Made by a program: the position numbers and the translations under genes. From assembly GCF_001316005.1 (NCBI RefSeq), contig NZ_BBBJ01000004.1, positions 62,001-126,000 on the forward strand: DNA of 64,000 nt, read 5' to 3'. This DNA is from Vulcanisaeta distributa JCM 11217 (GTDB lineage Archaea; Thermoproteota; Thermoprotei; Thermoproteales; Thermocladiaceae). Each line of letters opens with the position of its first letter. Position 1 is the first letter of the stretch. A model generated the notes under the pieces. That model worked only from the letters and a program-made list of their open reading frames with translations, was not told the DNA's origin and did no database searches. Shown here one piece after another: positions 29,355-39,845 of the stretch.

Positions 29355-30476
29355 ATGAGAAGCTATGATGTGATTATACTAGCCGGTGGATTAGCAACAA
29401 GGCTTAGGCCTCTTAGTTATTCACGTCCAAAACCCCCCCTACTGCCAATACTTGATAGGGAGATTATTGATTGGATTATGGAGTCTATAACGAAAATACC
29501 GTTGAATAGGGTCTTCATATCAATAAGGTATATGGGTGATTTAATCAAGGAGCACATGGAGAGAGAGTGGAGTAATTTTAAGGATAAATTAATATTCGTA
29601 ATGGAGAATAAGCCGCTTGGAGATGCAGGCCCAATCTCATTAATTAATGAGAAGTATGAACTCTCGGATACGTTCCTCGTGGTTTACGGAGATATACTAA
29701 GCGACATAGATGCCTCTGCCCTCGTTAATTTCCATGAGAAAATGAGTGGGATAGCCACAATAACGCTCACCAGGGTGGATGACGTGTCTAGGTACGGAGT
29801 TGCCCAATTAGATGAAACCAATAGAATAATAAACTTCATTGAAAAGCCCAAGCAGTACGTTGGTTCAAACTTAATAAATGCCGGCTTTTACGTATTTACC
29901 AAGGAAATTACTAAACTAATACCAAGAAACCCAGAGAATCAGGTCAAACTGGCCATTGACGTTATACCAAAGCTTTTGAGGATGGGTGAGGTTTATGGGT
30001 ATATACACAATGGCCTATGGTTTGATATAGGGACACCCGAGGATTACATGAGGGCAAACTTTAGTGTCTTAACCAGCAGGTGTAGGGATGCCAATAGTGG
30101 TTGCATAAATATTGATTTGCCATCAACAGTAACAATACAGCCCCCTGTTTACTTAGGGCCTAACGTCACCATTGGAGGCAATACGGAGATTGGGCCGAAC
30201 GTCATAATACATAGGAATACCAAGATTGGGAGTACTGTTAAGGTTGTTAATTCACTTATCTTTGAAGGATCCTCACTATGTGATGGGGCTTATGTATCGG
30301 GAAGCATCATTGGAAGTAATACATACATTGGTAAGTGGGCTAGGGTCGAGGATGGATCGGTGATCGGCGATGGCGTTTACATAAAGGATTCGGTATTCAT
30401 AGCGAAGAATACGAAGATTGGGCCGTATAGGGAAATAATGGAACCGATATATAGGGAGGGCGAGATCATTCTATAG
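29355..30476 (+). CDS. Sugar-phosphate nucleotidyltransferase with hexapeptide C-terminus
   Basis: Intact 373 residues. The GT-A-type N-terminal domain starts VIILAGGLATRLRPLSYSRP with the K-P-x-L-P-x-L segment (KPPLLPILD; one Pro may come from the C7 at 29431-29437). NAGFYVF and IWFDIGTPEDY-like residues (LWFDIGTPEDYMRAN) match the mannose-1-phosphate guanylyltransferase and glucose-1-phosphate thymidylyltransferase group. The C-terminal 130 residues are left-handed beta-helix repeats (YLGPNVTIGGNTEIGPNVII). The sugar is not determinable. It is monocistronic with its own AT-rich leader. Confidence 0.85.
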   Translation: MRSYDVIILAGGLATRLRPLSYSRPKPPLLPILDREIIDWIMESITKIPLNRVFISIRYMGDLIKEHMEREWSNFKDKLIFVMENKPLGDAGPISLINEKYELSDTFLVVYGDILSDIDASALVNFHEKMSGIATITLTRVDDVSRYGVAQLDETNRIINFIEKPKQYVGSNLINAGFYVFTKEITKLIPRNPENQVKLAIDVIPKLLRMGEVYGYIHNGLWFDIGTPEDYMRANFSVLTSRCRDANSGCINIDLPSTVTIQPPVYLGPNVTIGGNTEIGPNVIIHRNTKIGSTVKVVNSLIFEGSSLCDGAYVSGSIIGSNTYIGKWARVEDGSVIGDGVYIKDSVFIAKNTKIGPYREIMEPIYREGEIIL

Positions 30477-30480
30477 ACTA

Positions 30481-30491
30481 AAATTTAAATA
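30481..30491 (+). promoter_or_regulatory. TATA box of rps13
   Basis: AAATTTAAATA lies about 28 bases before the ATG at 30514, right after the preceding gene's stop, so S13 appears to have its own leaderless promoter. Confidence 0.5.
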
Positions 30492-30513
30492 CCCATAGGT
30501 GCATTAGAGCCGA

Positions 30514-30999
30514 ATGTCCCAGGAAGTTAGGCAAATAGTGAGGATTGGCGATACTGACTTAGACGGATTTAAGCCCGTGGCCTATGCCCTAACTAAAATT
30601 AGGGGTATTGGAATATCAACGGCATACGCAATATGCAGGTACTTGGGGATAAACCCATCAATTAGACTAGGCCAACTCGATGATGAGACTGTAAGGAAGC
30701 TTGATTGGGCCGTGAGAAACCTACACCAGTTTGCACCTGGTTGGTTTGTGAATAGGCCTAAGGATCCAGAGACTGGGCGAAATGTTCATTTACTAGGTGC
30801 GGATTTAGTGTTAGCGGCTAAGAAGGATATTGACTTGATGAAGAAGTTAAGGAGTTGGAAGGGCATTAGGCATAACCTTGGGCTTAAGGTTAGGGGACAG
30901 AGGACTAGGACAACGGGTAGATTAGGCCTAACGGTAGGCGTAACAAAGGGTAAGGCAGCGCCCGGTGGCGGTGGAGGAGGTGGAGGCAGCAGTAAGTGA
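30514..30999 (+). CDS. rps13: Small ribosomal subunit protein S13
   Basis: Intact 161 residues. S13 sits at the head of the 30S subunit and contacts tRNA and 50S. Archaeal features: LTKIRGIGISTAYAICRYLG helix-turn, GKGIRHNLGLKVRGQRTRTT-like end (SWKGIRHNLGLKVRGQRTRT). The tail after the conserved part is KAAPGGGGGGGGSSK, with eight consecutive glycines coded by mixed codons (GGT, GGC, GGA), so it is a real feature rather than a tract error. Its Arg-Gly pairs use AGG GGT and AGG GGA without inflation. Usually followed by S4 and S11 in archaea; those are absent here. Confidence 0.95.
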   Translation: MSQEVRQIVRIGDTDLDGFKPVAYALTKIRGIGISTAYAICRYLGINPSIRLGQLDDETVRKLDWAVRNLHQFAPGWFVNRPKDPETGRNVHLLGADLVLAAKKDIDLMKKLRSWKGIRHNLGLKVRGQRTRTTGRLGLTVGVTKGKAAPGGGGGGGGSSK

Positions 31000-31226
31000 T
31001 TCTTAATTCAATTTTTAATTTCATTTAAGCGCTACCGTTATAGCATGATCAATATTTAACGTGATTATTCATTATAGGTATTCTTAAGTATTCAATTCTA
31101 TTCTATATAATAATGTTCGTGAGAATTTATCGTTATTTCTTTGTATATGATACTTCTACTGGTTATGTTTTACACTTGAAGAGAAAGAAATTTAAAAGGA
31201 TTAATAGTGATAATGCGTGATCGAGA

Positions 31227-31724
31227 ATGAGTGTCGTGAAGCCATTAGTTAAGCTTGAATTTAGGGAGTTGAAGAGTAGTGATATGAAAAAAGTTCTTGA
31301 TTTATATAATTCATTAAGTAATGAAAGTATTTACTATAGATTTAGGGGCTTCTTTAAGGATTTTGAGAGATACGTAAAATCCGTCTTTTCTGACCCGCGC
31401 AATATAATTTACGGTGCCTTTCTCAGTAATGAATTAGTCGGTGTTTTAGAGGCCGTATACATAAGTGATGGTTGTTACGAAATGGCCATAGTCGTTAAGG
31501 ACAATTACCAGGGTAGGGGCATAGGTACGAGGCTTGTGGCATACGCAATAAACGATTTAAAGAGAAGGGGGGGTGCCAAGACCTTGATAGCGTATACAAC
31601 CCCTGACAACCATAGGATATTAGCCATATCTAGGAAGTTCAATGGAATAATAAAGTGCATGTATGATGAGTGCACCACGATATTTAATTTACAGGGCATA
31701 AACGTTGATCAGTTCTTAAATTAG
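31227..31724 (+). CDS. GNAT-family acetyltransferase
   Basis: Intact 165 residues with GNAT core: VGVLEAVYISDG, then the acetyl-CoA loop VVKDNYQGRGIGTRLVAYAI (Q-x-R-G-I-G), and ending strand TLIAYTTPDNHRILAISRKF. The substrate is unknown. RRGGAKT carries a G7. A TATA-like GAAATTTAAAAG is near 31187-31198, about 30 bases before the ATG. The 227-bp stretch before it (31000-31226) is AT-rich and holds only this promoter. Followed by nep1 after 20 bases, possibly in one transcript. Confidence 0.83.
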   Translation: MSVVKPLVKLEFRELKSSDMKKVLDLYNSLSNESIYYRFRGFFKDFERYVKSVFSDPRNIIYGAFLSNELVGVLEAVYISDGCYEMAIVVKDNYQGRGIGTRLVAYAINDLKRRGGAKTLIAYTTPDNHRILAISRKFNGIIKCMYDECTTIFNLQGINVDQFLN

Positions 31725-31744
31725 CATTCACTTAACTAATTACT

Positions 31745-32432
31745 GTGGATAAGGTAGTACTATTACTCACCGAGGCTTCACTCGAGACAGTGCCTAAGGA
31801 ATTGCTGAATGATCCCGTAATAATTAGGGATGCAAGGAGAAGAGGGGTAAACCCAAGGTATCTAATTCTTGATAGGGCTAGGCATCACAGGGCCATGACT
31901 AGGTTATCTAATGCGGAGAAGCGGGGTAGGCCCGATATTCTTCACCAAGCACTTCTCCTTATACAAGGTAGTCTACTTGTACGGAATAACATGGTTAAGA
32001 CGTACATACATACAATAAATGATTTAGTAATTGATGTTGACCCAGAAATACGTCCACCGCGTAATTACGAAAATTTTATTGGATTAATGAGCCAATTATT
32101 TGAGGTGGGTAGGGTACCACCCGTGGGTAAGCCATTGATGAGGTTTGTGGGTGGAATTGATTATGTATTAAATACTGAGCTACCTGATCGCAAAATACTT
32201 CTTGATGACGTGAGGGGGTAAAGAAATATCTTTAAGGTCATTTATTGATTACGTGAGAGGTTTTAAGAGACCTTTGATAATGATTGGAGCATTTCCCAGA
32301 GGCTCGTTCGAGGAGCGTACTTACGGACTTGCTGACGATATTTTAAAAATCGGTAAGTATGTCATGGATACATCATCAATACTATGTAGATTACTTACAG
32401 CACTTGAGATTGAATTAGGATTCATATCTTAG
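31745..32432 (+). CDS. nep1: Ribosome biogenesis methyltransferase Nep1/Emg1, frameshifted
   Basis: About 229 residues. Nep1 methylates N1 of a pseudouridine in 16S rRNA helix 35. Features: VVLLLTEASLETVPKELLND, ILDRARHHRAM, GRPDILHQALLLIQGS and RPPRNYENFIGLMSQLFEVG. The frame stops at the G5 at 32214-32218; with four G it continues EISLRSFIDYVRGFKRPLIM-IGAFPRGSFEE and LTALEIELGFIS, the family's C-terminal region. GTG start. Co-directional with glmS, which begins 53 bases on with its own AT-rich leader. Confidence 0.88.
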
Positions 32433-32485
32433 GGCTAAATATTTATTAATTCTAATTAATTTATTTAGGATTAAGTGCTTGGGTT

Positions 32486-34330
32486 ATGTGCGGTATTATT
32501 GGTATTACGTCGTTGCCGAATAACCTTAGGGAACCCATTGGTAAAGTGGTTAGGAGATGCCTTGAAAGGCTTGAGTATAGGGGGGGGTTATGACTCAGTT
32601 GGTATTGCGGTTATTAAGGGTAATTACATAGAGGTTAGGAAGGGTAAGGGTAAAATTGCTGAGGTTAGCACTAGGCTAAACTTCGATGAAGTCAATGGCA
32701 CAACCGCCATTGGGCACACTAGATGGGCCACCCATGGAAAACCAAGCGATGAGAACGCACATCCACACACGGACTGCACGGGTAATGTTGCCGTTGTTCA
32801 TAACGGAATAATCTCGAATTTCCTGGAACTTAAGGAGGAACTGATTAGTAAGGGTCACGTATTCAAGAGCGAGACGGATACTGAAGTCGTTGCCCATTTA
32901 ATTGAGGAATATTTAAAGCTTGGTTACAAGCCCTTCGATGCGTTTAAGGCCGCGTTATCTAGATTGAGGGGGGGTGCTTACGCATTCGTTGTTGCGATAG
33001 CCCAGGAACCCAATAGGCTTTACTTCGCTAGAAACACTTCGCCGTTGGTTATCGGCATCGGCAACGGCGCTAATTTTGTTGCCAGTGACATACCGGCCTT
33101 TCTCGAGTTTACCAACATGGTGATAGTACTTAGGGATGGTGAGTATGGGTATATCGAGCCTGGCAAGGTCTATATTGAGAAAGATGGCATTCCCGTCAAT
33201 GTTGAGGAGAGGGTTAGGCTCATTAGTTGGACACCTGAGATGGCGAGTAAAGAAGGCTACCCGCACTTCATGCTGAAGGAAATACATGAACAACCCTTCG
33301 CCATAAGCTCGACATTAGCGGGAATTAATGAGAAGGAATTTGATGATGTGGTTAATCTCCTCTTAAATTCGAGAAAAGTGCTAATAATTGGCGCTGGCAC
33401 GTCATATCACGCCGGCCTTGTCGGTGATTACCTGTTCACGTCAATGCTTGGTCTCGATACGCATACAATCATATCCTCTGAGTATAAGAAGTATGTTAAT
33501 GCGATCAATGAGGATGATGCCGTGATTGCCATTAGCCAGTCAGGCGAGACTATAGATACCCTGGTTGCCGTGAGGGCGTTTAAAGAGAGAGGTGCCAAGG
33601 TTATTGCCATATCGAATGTCATCGATAGTGCAATACCTAGGGAGTCGAATTACGTACTTTACACGAGGGCGGGTCCCGAAATCGGCGTTGCCGCCACTAA
33701 GACCTTCACCACACAATTGATTATTCTTACAATACTCGCCTTAAGGCTGGTATTGCCATGGGTAGGCTGGACCAGGGTGAGTATAGGAATCTCATGGACT
33801 CCCTCAATAAGGTGCCGGGGATCCTTCAGAACGTTATAACTAAGACCGAGGGCAGGGTTAAGGCGTTAAGTGAGTATATGAAGAATAGAAACAATGCGTA
33901 TTACCTGGGTAGAGGTATTGGCGTCCCACTGAGTATGGAGGGGGCCCTAAAGCTGAAGGAGATAGCGTATATACATGCTGAGGCATACCCAGCAGGTGAG
34001 AGTAAGCATGGGCCAATAGCGCTTGTTGAGGAGGGTTACCCCCCCGTCGTATTCTCGATACTTGATGATGATAATGTAGATGCGCTGCTTGGTAATGTTA
34101 TGGAAATGAAGGCTAGGGACGCATACACCATAGGTTTTGTCCCTGAGAAATACGTTAGTAAGTTTAAGGAATTACTGAGTGTAACGTTTGAATTGCCAAA
34201 CATTGACTATAGAATCGCGCCGATAATATACGTAGTGCCTATGCAATTACTCGCCTACTACACAGCAGTTGCGCGTGGTTATGACCCGGACAAGCCGAGG
34301 AATTTGGCGAAGACGGTGACCGTGGAATGA
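32486..34330 (+). CDS. glmS: Glucosamine-6-phosphate synthase (isomerising), frameshifted
   Basis: About 614 residues. GlmS makes glucosamine 6-phosphate from fructose 6-phosphate and glutamine. N-terminal MCGIIGITSLP with nucleophile Cys2, HTRWATHGKPSDENAHPHTD, VHNGIISNFLELKE; two SIS domains with AISQSGETIDTLVA, and the C-terminal RGYDPDKPRNLAKTVTVE. The G8 at 32580-32587 breaks frame where all relatives read LEYRGYDS (four G expected). A second break near 33753 lacks a G (RLGIAMGRL). It overlaps glmU by 4 bases (ATGA), so the two are coupled. Confidence 0.93.
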
Positions 34331-35538
34331 ACAGCATATTGAATTACAGGGAGGTTCTCGGGGGGGTAATACTCGGTGGTGGTAGAGGTACTAACATGGA
34401 GCCATTAACGCCCTATCTCGATAAGCCACTCATTAAGTTGCTAGGTAAGCCACTCATTTATTACCCAACGAGTAACCTGGTTCACCTGGGCTTAAGGACC
34501 ATCTACATTATTTCTAGGGACCCAACTAAGGTGGGTAATGAAGTTGGTCGATACTTCAATAATGTTTCAATAGAAAATGTTGGTCAGAAGGGTGATGATA
34601 TTGATAGTGCATTAAAGATGATTAATGAAATTGCCGGTAGGGGTACAACAATAATATCATTTGGCGATGTCATACTGCCCCAGGAGGCCTATGAACTCGC
34701 CTTAAACAGTCACGTGAGCTCAGGTAAGTCAGTAACCATATTAATGACCCCACTATCGGATTTACAGGGCTACTTTGAGGTTCAGGTGGATGATGTTGTG
34801 GCGATCAATAAAGTAAGCGAGCATAAATCAGGCTATGCGTGGACGGGGGGGATATTAATTGCCGAGAAGGAGTTCCTAACCTCCTTACAGGACTTTAATG
34901 GTAACATAAGCAACGCCTTAAGGCAATTTAGGGGGGGCAATATTAATGTGGCCCTTTGGAGCGGGTGGTTCGTCGACGTTAGTTATCCCTGGGACCTATT
35001 AAGCGCCATAAAATACTTAATGAACGACCTAAGGGAGGCTAGGATTAGTAAGGACTCCGATGTATCACCCAGGGCGGTAATAGAGGGGGGGCCGGTGATG
35101 GTGGACGAAGGCGCTAGGATAGACCATGGCGCAATAGTTAGGGGGGGCCTGTGTACATTGGCAGGAATGCGTACGTCGGTAACAACGCATTAATTAGAAA
35201 CAACACATCACTTGAGGAGGAGTCTGTGATAGGCGCTGACGCTGAAATAACGGAGTCGCTCATTGGGTATAGGGCTACCGTGGGTAGGGCTCATTCATAG
35301 GCAGCTCAATAATCGGTGATGAGAGCACAATAGAACCCGGTGTTGTAACCCTAAACGTGCTACCGAGCGGTGTTGAGGTATCGCACTTATCACCGATTGT
35401 TATTAAGGGAAAGCAAATAGCTAAATTGGGCGCTATCGTGGGGGGGCCTAAGGCTAGGTTGGTGCTAATTCCGTGATTTACCCAGGATCAATAATAGAAC
35501 ATAGTAAGTACATACCGCCACTATCAATATTGAAGTAA
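34327..35538 (+). CDS. Bifunctional-type sugar nucleotidyltransferase (GlmU-like), frameshifted
   Basis: About 404 residues with three breaks: the G7 at 35144-35150 (five expected, RGPVYIGRNAYVG), near 35289 (G lost, VGRGSFIGSS) and near 35464 (G lost, RLGANSVIYPG). The N-terminal GVILGGGRGTNMEPLTPYLD is a nucleotidyltransferase start with GGG-x-G-x-x-M in place of the usual G-T-R-M, and the C-terminal third is left-handed beta-helix. In archaea such enzymes make UDP-GlcNAc from glucosamine 1-phosphate or acetylate it; the coupling to glmS strongly supports this pathway. Bifunctionality is not proven. Confidence 0.82.
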
Positions 35539-35551
35539 TAATGAGGTAAAG

Positions 35552-36367
35552 ATGTACGTTGAGATATTCACATCAAGGCAGGACTACACCTCAAGGCTTG
35601 GGGGGGTGGGTACCTACTTAAGGCCTAGGTGTGATTACGCATTATGGCTATGGAACGCGTATGAATTAGTCAATGCTGAGGTGGATTATTGCGGTGATGA
35701 GTTAATGGCTAGATATCTGGACGTGTATAGGAGGTTGCGGTGGGAGAAAAGTGTTAAGTTGATTGCGGGTTTAAAGAATGAGATTGCGAGATTAAGAGGT
35801 GAGTTGAGGAGGGGTTGTGCTGATGAGCTAATATGTTTAGCAAATAGGTTATACGAGTATAATAAAGCGGTAAACATGCTATATAATTATTACAGAAAAC
35901 TGAAGGAGTTGAACCCAGAGGACCTCTCTAAATTAACCATCGCGCTTAATAGATATAACATGCCCTTAATGAGCCTTAAAGTACTCGATGAACTAATGCT
36001 CTCACCAAATGAGGAACTGAAGTACCTAACATTCCTATCACTGCTTAATCCAACAACATGGCCCTCGCACATAACAATGGATACGAAGGTCATGCCATAC
36101 CTCAACTGGGTTCTCATGCACATAAACAATCACTTCATAATCCTCATAGTAAGCCTAAACCGTGCGTATGTAATTAGTGATTTGGACATTAATATTAATG
36201 GTGGTAGAGTGGTTCTTAGGAATGATTATGAGGTCATGTCGATAATGCCCACGCACATAATGACTAGGATTGAGTCCTTGGATGGCCATGGGCTAATATT
36301 TATGGGTAATTGGAGCGAGTACGCAATTGACTTTAACATTGACTTTAAGCCAAGGGAGGCTCTATAA
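35552..36367 (+). CDS. Unknown protein downstream of glmS-glmU
   Basis: Intact 271 residues, 13 bases after GlmU, so likely in the same operon. The N-terminal 25 residues YVEIFTSRQDYTSRLGG then a central helical bundle (VDYCGDELMARYLDVYRRLR, LKNEIARLRGELRRG) and a C-terminal strand-rich segment (YVISDLDININGGRVVLR, HGLIFMGNWSEYAID). The beginning recalls carbohydrate-active proteins (glycoside-type strands) but I cannot assign a family. The neighbour context suggests a role in cell-surface polysaccharide or glycosylation; this is guesswork from position only. Confidence 0.55.
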   Translation: MYVEIFTSRQDYTSRLGGVGTYLRPRCDYALWLWNAYELVNAEVDYCGDELMARYLDVYRRLRWEKSVKLIAGLKNEIARLRGELRRGCADELICLANRLYEYNKAVNMLYNYYRKLKELNPEDLSKLTIALNRYNMPLMSLKVLDELMLSPNEELKYLTFLSLLNPTTWPSHITMDTKVMPYLNWVLMHINNHFIILIVSLNRAYVISDLDININGGRVVLRNDYEVMSIMPTHIMTRIESLDGHGLIFMGNWSEYAIDFNIDFKPREAL

Positions 36368-36500
36368 AGGCTTATCACTTGATGCCAATATCTCCCAATT
36401 AATGCCAATAATGGTGCCTCCTCATGATTACTTATCAATTAAGTATAGCGTATAATAAATTAATAAATATATTATTATGTAAATTATTCGATTTGAGGGG

Positions 36501-37432
36501 TTACGCCACTCTAGGCGCTAGGTAGAATTGTATTGACCCAATCGCGAAGTCCATCGTTAATTTTAACGGCTTATTATTATCAAATTCTATTGTAACAGTC
36601 TCGCTAATCTGCTTCATGGGTTTAATGAAGTCAAGCAGTAATTCGACGGAGTATGTGGAATCATGGGAACCCTGCACTGAGTATTCGTAGAAAACCTCAT
36701 CGCTGCTGGAGTAGGTTGTTTCAATTGCCTTACCACCCTCGCCCTCGGCCAATATGGAGAATGAATCCTCCTTAGCTATGAGCTTCACGGAGTCGGAAAC
36801 CTCATTGGCGGTGCTTAATACGTCGACAAAGACGTCCATGTCCATCCTAATCCTGACAGGGTACTCAAGCTTGGGTTCAGGGACCTCCTCCTCGGCTATG
36901 TTAATTATTGGGAGCCCAAACCTCCTGTAGAAGCCACCCTCTCTACCCTTCTTCGTGTATATCGTTATGAAGAACCTATTCTTGCAGTATCAACGCCTAG
37001 CTCCACCTTCTCCCTAGCCTTAACCCTCTTCAAAATCTTCTTAACGAGGTCAAAGCTTATCCCAACCTTCAACTCCTTAGTCACTGTGTACTCCTCAAGG
37101 CTTGAACCAGGTATGTTCAGGATTACCAGGGAAACCTTACTCGGGTCTATTGACTTCATCTTAATACCCTCAGAATCAATCACTAGGTTTGATTCCTGAA
37201 GTAGATTAGCTAAAGCCGTGAATACGTACCTAAACTCCTTACCCTTCGGGAACATTATCCTGTAATACTCCTCACTCTCAACAACACCGCCTGCACCACC
37301 CTCCTCACCTCCACCAACCTCCTCCGCTTCTTCGGTTGTTTCTTCCGTAGCCTCCTCAGCCTCAACGCCCTCAGTCTCCTCTTCCTCACCCTCCTCACGT
37401 TCCTCCCTCTCAGGCTCCTCACTCTCAACCAT
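36501..37432 (-). CDS. pcn: PCNA sliding clamp with acidic N-terminal extension, frameshifted
   Basis: About 310 residues with one base added near 36987 (a G, expected DTGKNRFFI). The clamp body starts near residue 57 with YRIMFPKGKEFRYVFTALAN and contains LVIDSEGIKMKSIDPSKVSL, TVTKELKVGISFDLVKKIL and ends FAIGSIQFYLAPRVA. It encircles DNA and tethers polymerase, FEN1 and others. The first 55 residues are mostly Glu, with Gly. A TATA-like element on this strand near 37453-37470 is about 30 bases before the ATG at 37432, so the long start looks real. Other archaeal clamps I know begin near the residue-57 methionine or a few residues before. Confidence 0.88.
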
Positions 37433-37553
37433 AATTGATTGCTATTAAACTGGTAATTTAATTTAAAAGGCTTTCATCGCCTAAATTAAGATAATTTCGG
37501 CAGGGCATTATGAGGAAGGAATTATATTATTCCTCATAGGCCTTATCGCATAA

Positions 37554-38832
37554 ATGCCCTACTTAATGATTGGTATTGATGATACCGATTGGGAGGGCGG
37601 TGGATGCACAACTTATGTAATGTACTCATTTGTAAAATATCTAATTAAGGACGGATTGATAAATAATGTTGTTGGACTACCTCGACTAACTAGGTTGAAT
37701 CCATACGTACCATTCAAGACCAGAGGTAATGCATCACTCTCAATAATTATGCAAATTAAGTATGAGGATGATGCTGTGAATTACGTTGAATTAATGAATT
37801 CATTAATTGATCAAATGGTTAAGAGGGTTGGTAAGACGAGCCCTGGAATAGCGTATATGGTGGTGAATGACCTATCGAGTATTAATGAGAAATTGCGTTG
37901 GTTTTATAGAAAAAGCGTTAGGGATGTGGTTACGCTGGACCTCGCACGTAAAGTCGCCGATAAGTCAATGCCAAGCTCATGGGCGGTAGGGGGGGGTCAT
38001 TGGGGGGGCGTTAGCATCCTTAGGATTTGTTCCGGTCGACGCTACGTACGAATTCATCGCATATAGGCCTGAGAATGAGGATAGACCAGCCATTGAACCC
38101 AACGATGTTAGTGCGTGGGATGATACAACGAGACCATTCACGTTCCTAAACATGTATGGTGAGCAGGTACTCATCGAGCCCCCCCACGGGCCCGACCCAG
38201 TACTTTTTGGCGTTAGAGGTGACTCGCCTTATCACGTGTTAGCCATGGGCAATTACCTAGCTAGTATGTATAATGCCATTGGTTGGATCATCTACCTAAC
38301 AAACCAGGGAACTGAGGAGCATAGATCACGTAATGGCGAGTTCATACCTTATAGGAATATTGACCTCATGGGTATTATTACGAACGTAGCATTTAATGAT
38401 AAGGGTCACGCACTCATCACATTCGATCATAACAGGAAGGCCCTGGCATATAGGCACCTAGGGATTTCCAAGGAATTAATGAACTGTATTGGCTGCTTCG
38501 CCCAGGTGTGGGGGTGGTATTAAGCCAAACGGTGATTTTAGCCTTTACGTTGAGGGTATGAGGGTTCTTCATGATAGGCTTGTTGAGGTGAGGAATCCGA
38601 GGTGCCCAGTGTGTGGTGGCCCCCCATGGAGTCTGTGGGAAAGTCGGGCTTACTAAGGTGTAAGCGGTGTGGTTTTCAGGGTAGGTTGCCCAGGGTATTG
38701 ATGCCGAGAAATAGGTGGTTCCTAGTGAATCCCAGGGCCAGTGAGTATAGGCATTTAATGAAGCCCAGCGAGAGGGTTGGCCTTGAGGGTCTTGCACTCT
38801 ATATGCCTAAACCATTTCTATGGGTTTATTGA
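37554..38832 (+). CDS. tiaS: tRNA(Ile2) 2-agmatinylcytidine synthetase TiaS, frameshifted
   Basis: About 426 residues. TiaS attaches agmatine to C34 of tRNA-Ile2 so that it reads AUA. N-terminal MPYLMIGIDDTDWEGGGCTT is diagnostic; then VVGLPRLTRLNPYVPFKTRG and the C-terminal zinc ribbon RCPVCGGP ... LRCKRCGFQG. Three breaks: the G8 at 37989-37996 (seven keeps frame, perhaps four originally), the G5 at 38510-38514 and the C6 at 38620-38625 (CCCC gives GGPMESVGKSG). Single-copy essential gene in archaea, so these are likely sequence errors. It is preceded by the divergent PCNA. Confidence 0.9.
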
Positions 38833-38885
38833 TTACTATAGAGAAAGGTTTTTAACTAATTTAATTACGGCACTCAAGAAGCCTA

Positions 38886-39025
38886 TGAAGGTTGAGGGCA
38901 TTACTGAGTCTAGGGTCATTAACTCTCTTAGAATTGATTTAAAAGTAAGCATTAATTATGAGATTAAGTTACGGCGATTAAGCAGGTTAATTCGACTACG
39001 GAAGTTAATGAACCTTGGACTTTAA
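38886..39025 (+). CDS. Possible small basic protein, 46 residues
   Basis: A short ORF, MKVEGITESRVINSLRIDLK and on, rich in Lys and Arg, sits after a good TATA-like GGTTTTTAACT near 38848-38857. It overlaps the end of the HAD phosphatase on the other strand. It could be a genuine basic small protein or a chance ORF; I have no family. Confidence 0.3.
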
Positions 39026-39778
39026 AACCGAGAGCAAATCACCGAGAAACGCGGGTAGCTCATCCTCACGAACCCACAGCAATACCGGCAGGTCAAGACC
39101 CTCATTATACCTATGCCTAATACCAATGGGATACTCAACAACCTTCATGGCTGGAATATCATTCTCTGAGTCACCCATGTACATTACCGGCCCCCTTATG
39201 CCCATAAGCTCCCTGAGCCTTACTACAGCGTAGCTCTTATCAATTTGAATCCCCCCCGGGTATACATCTATGAATGGGTGGCCCCTATACTTAATCACCC
39301 TGAGTCCTAACTCGGTTGCTAATTTAATGATGTTATTAAGGGCCTCAATGCTTATGTAACCCCCCCTATTTCTCCAGTCAATCCCTAATCCACCGATTAA
39401 ATCACCAACTCGCTTAATTTCTAAGTAAACGCCCCCCCTTAATTCATTAACGCCGTTTATAGCATTGATTAAGGACTTAAGCCTATCCTGCCACTTAGGT
39501 AGGTCCTCATGCACGTAGCGGTTATTATTAATCCTTATCTCGAGACCGTTTGTGCAGGACCATGCCCTGGCGAAACCTGTCCTTGGTATTAGGAAGTCAC
39601 AGTCCTTAGTGCTTATTACGGCTATTGGTATATACCTACCTATTTCACTCAATTTTTCATAAATAGGCCCAGGGGGGCTTACTCAGGCTTCTGGCAACGT
39701 CTATTGGCGCTATTGTGCATCATAATCAGTAAATAATGCTGAGACATTCCTAAATATGTCGATTTTACTATTGGGCAT
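39005..39778 (-). CDS. HAD-superfamily phosphatase (HAD-IIB type), frameshifted
   Basis: About 257 residues after two repairs: one G near 39725 (SALFTDYDGTIAPIDV gives the DxDGT nucleophile motif) and one C near 39668 (C6 for C7 or C4). Downstream, AVISTKDCDFLIPRTGFARA, then GPVMYMGDSENDIPAMKV, the C-terminal DxxxxD acid motif. Similar to mannosyl-3-phosphoglycerate or trehalose-type phosphatases of thermophilic archaea; substrate not fixed. The N-terminal part is the piece carrying the nucleophile, so without repair the enzyme would be dead. Divergent from aconitase X. Confidence 0.8.
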
Positions 39779-39845
39779 TATCGAGTTCGTGTAATATAAT
39801 TAATTTAATAAGATTTATTTTCCCTCATAGATTTCAAGGCACCGA

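Noticed and set aside
32580-32587. Programmed ribosomal frameshift in glmS at the G8
   Set aside because: No glmS needs one; conserved relatives read straight through four G, and similar breaks hit dozens of unrelated genes.
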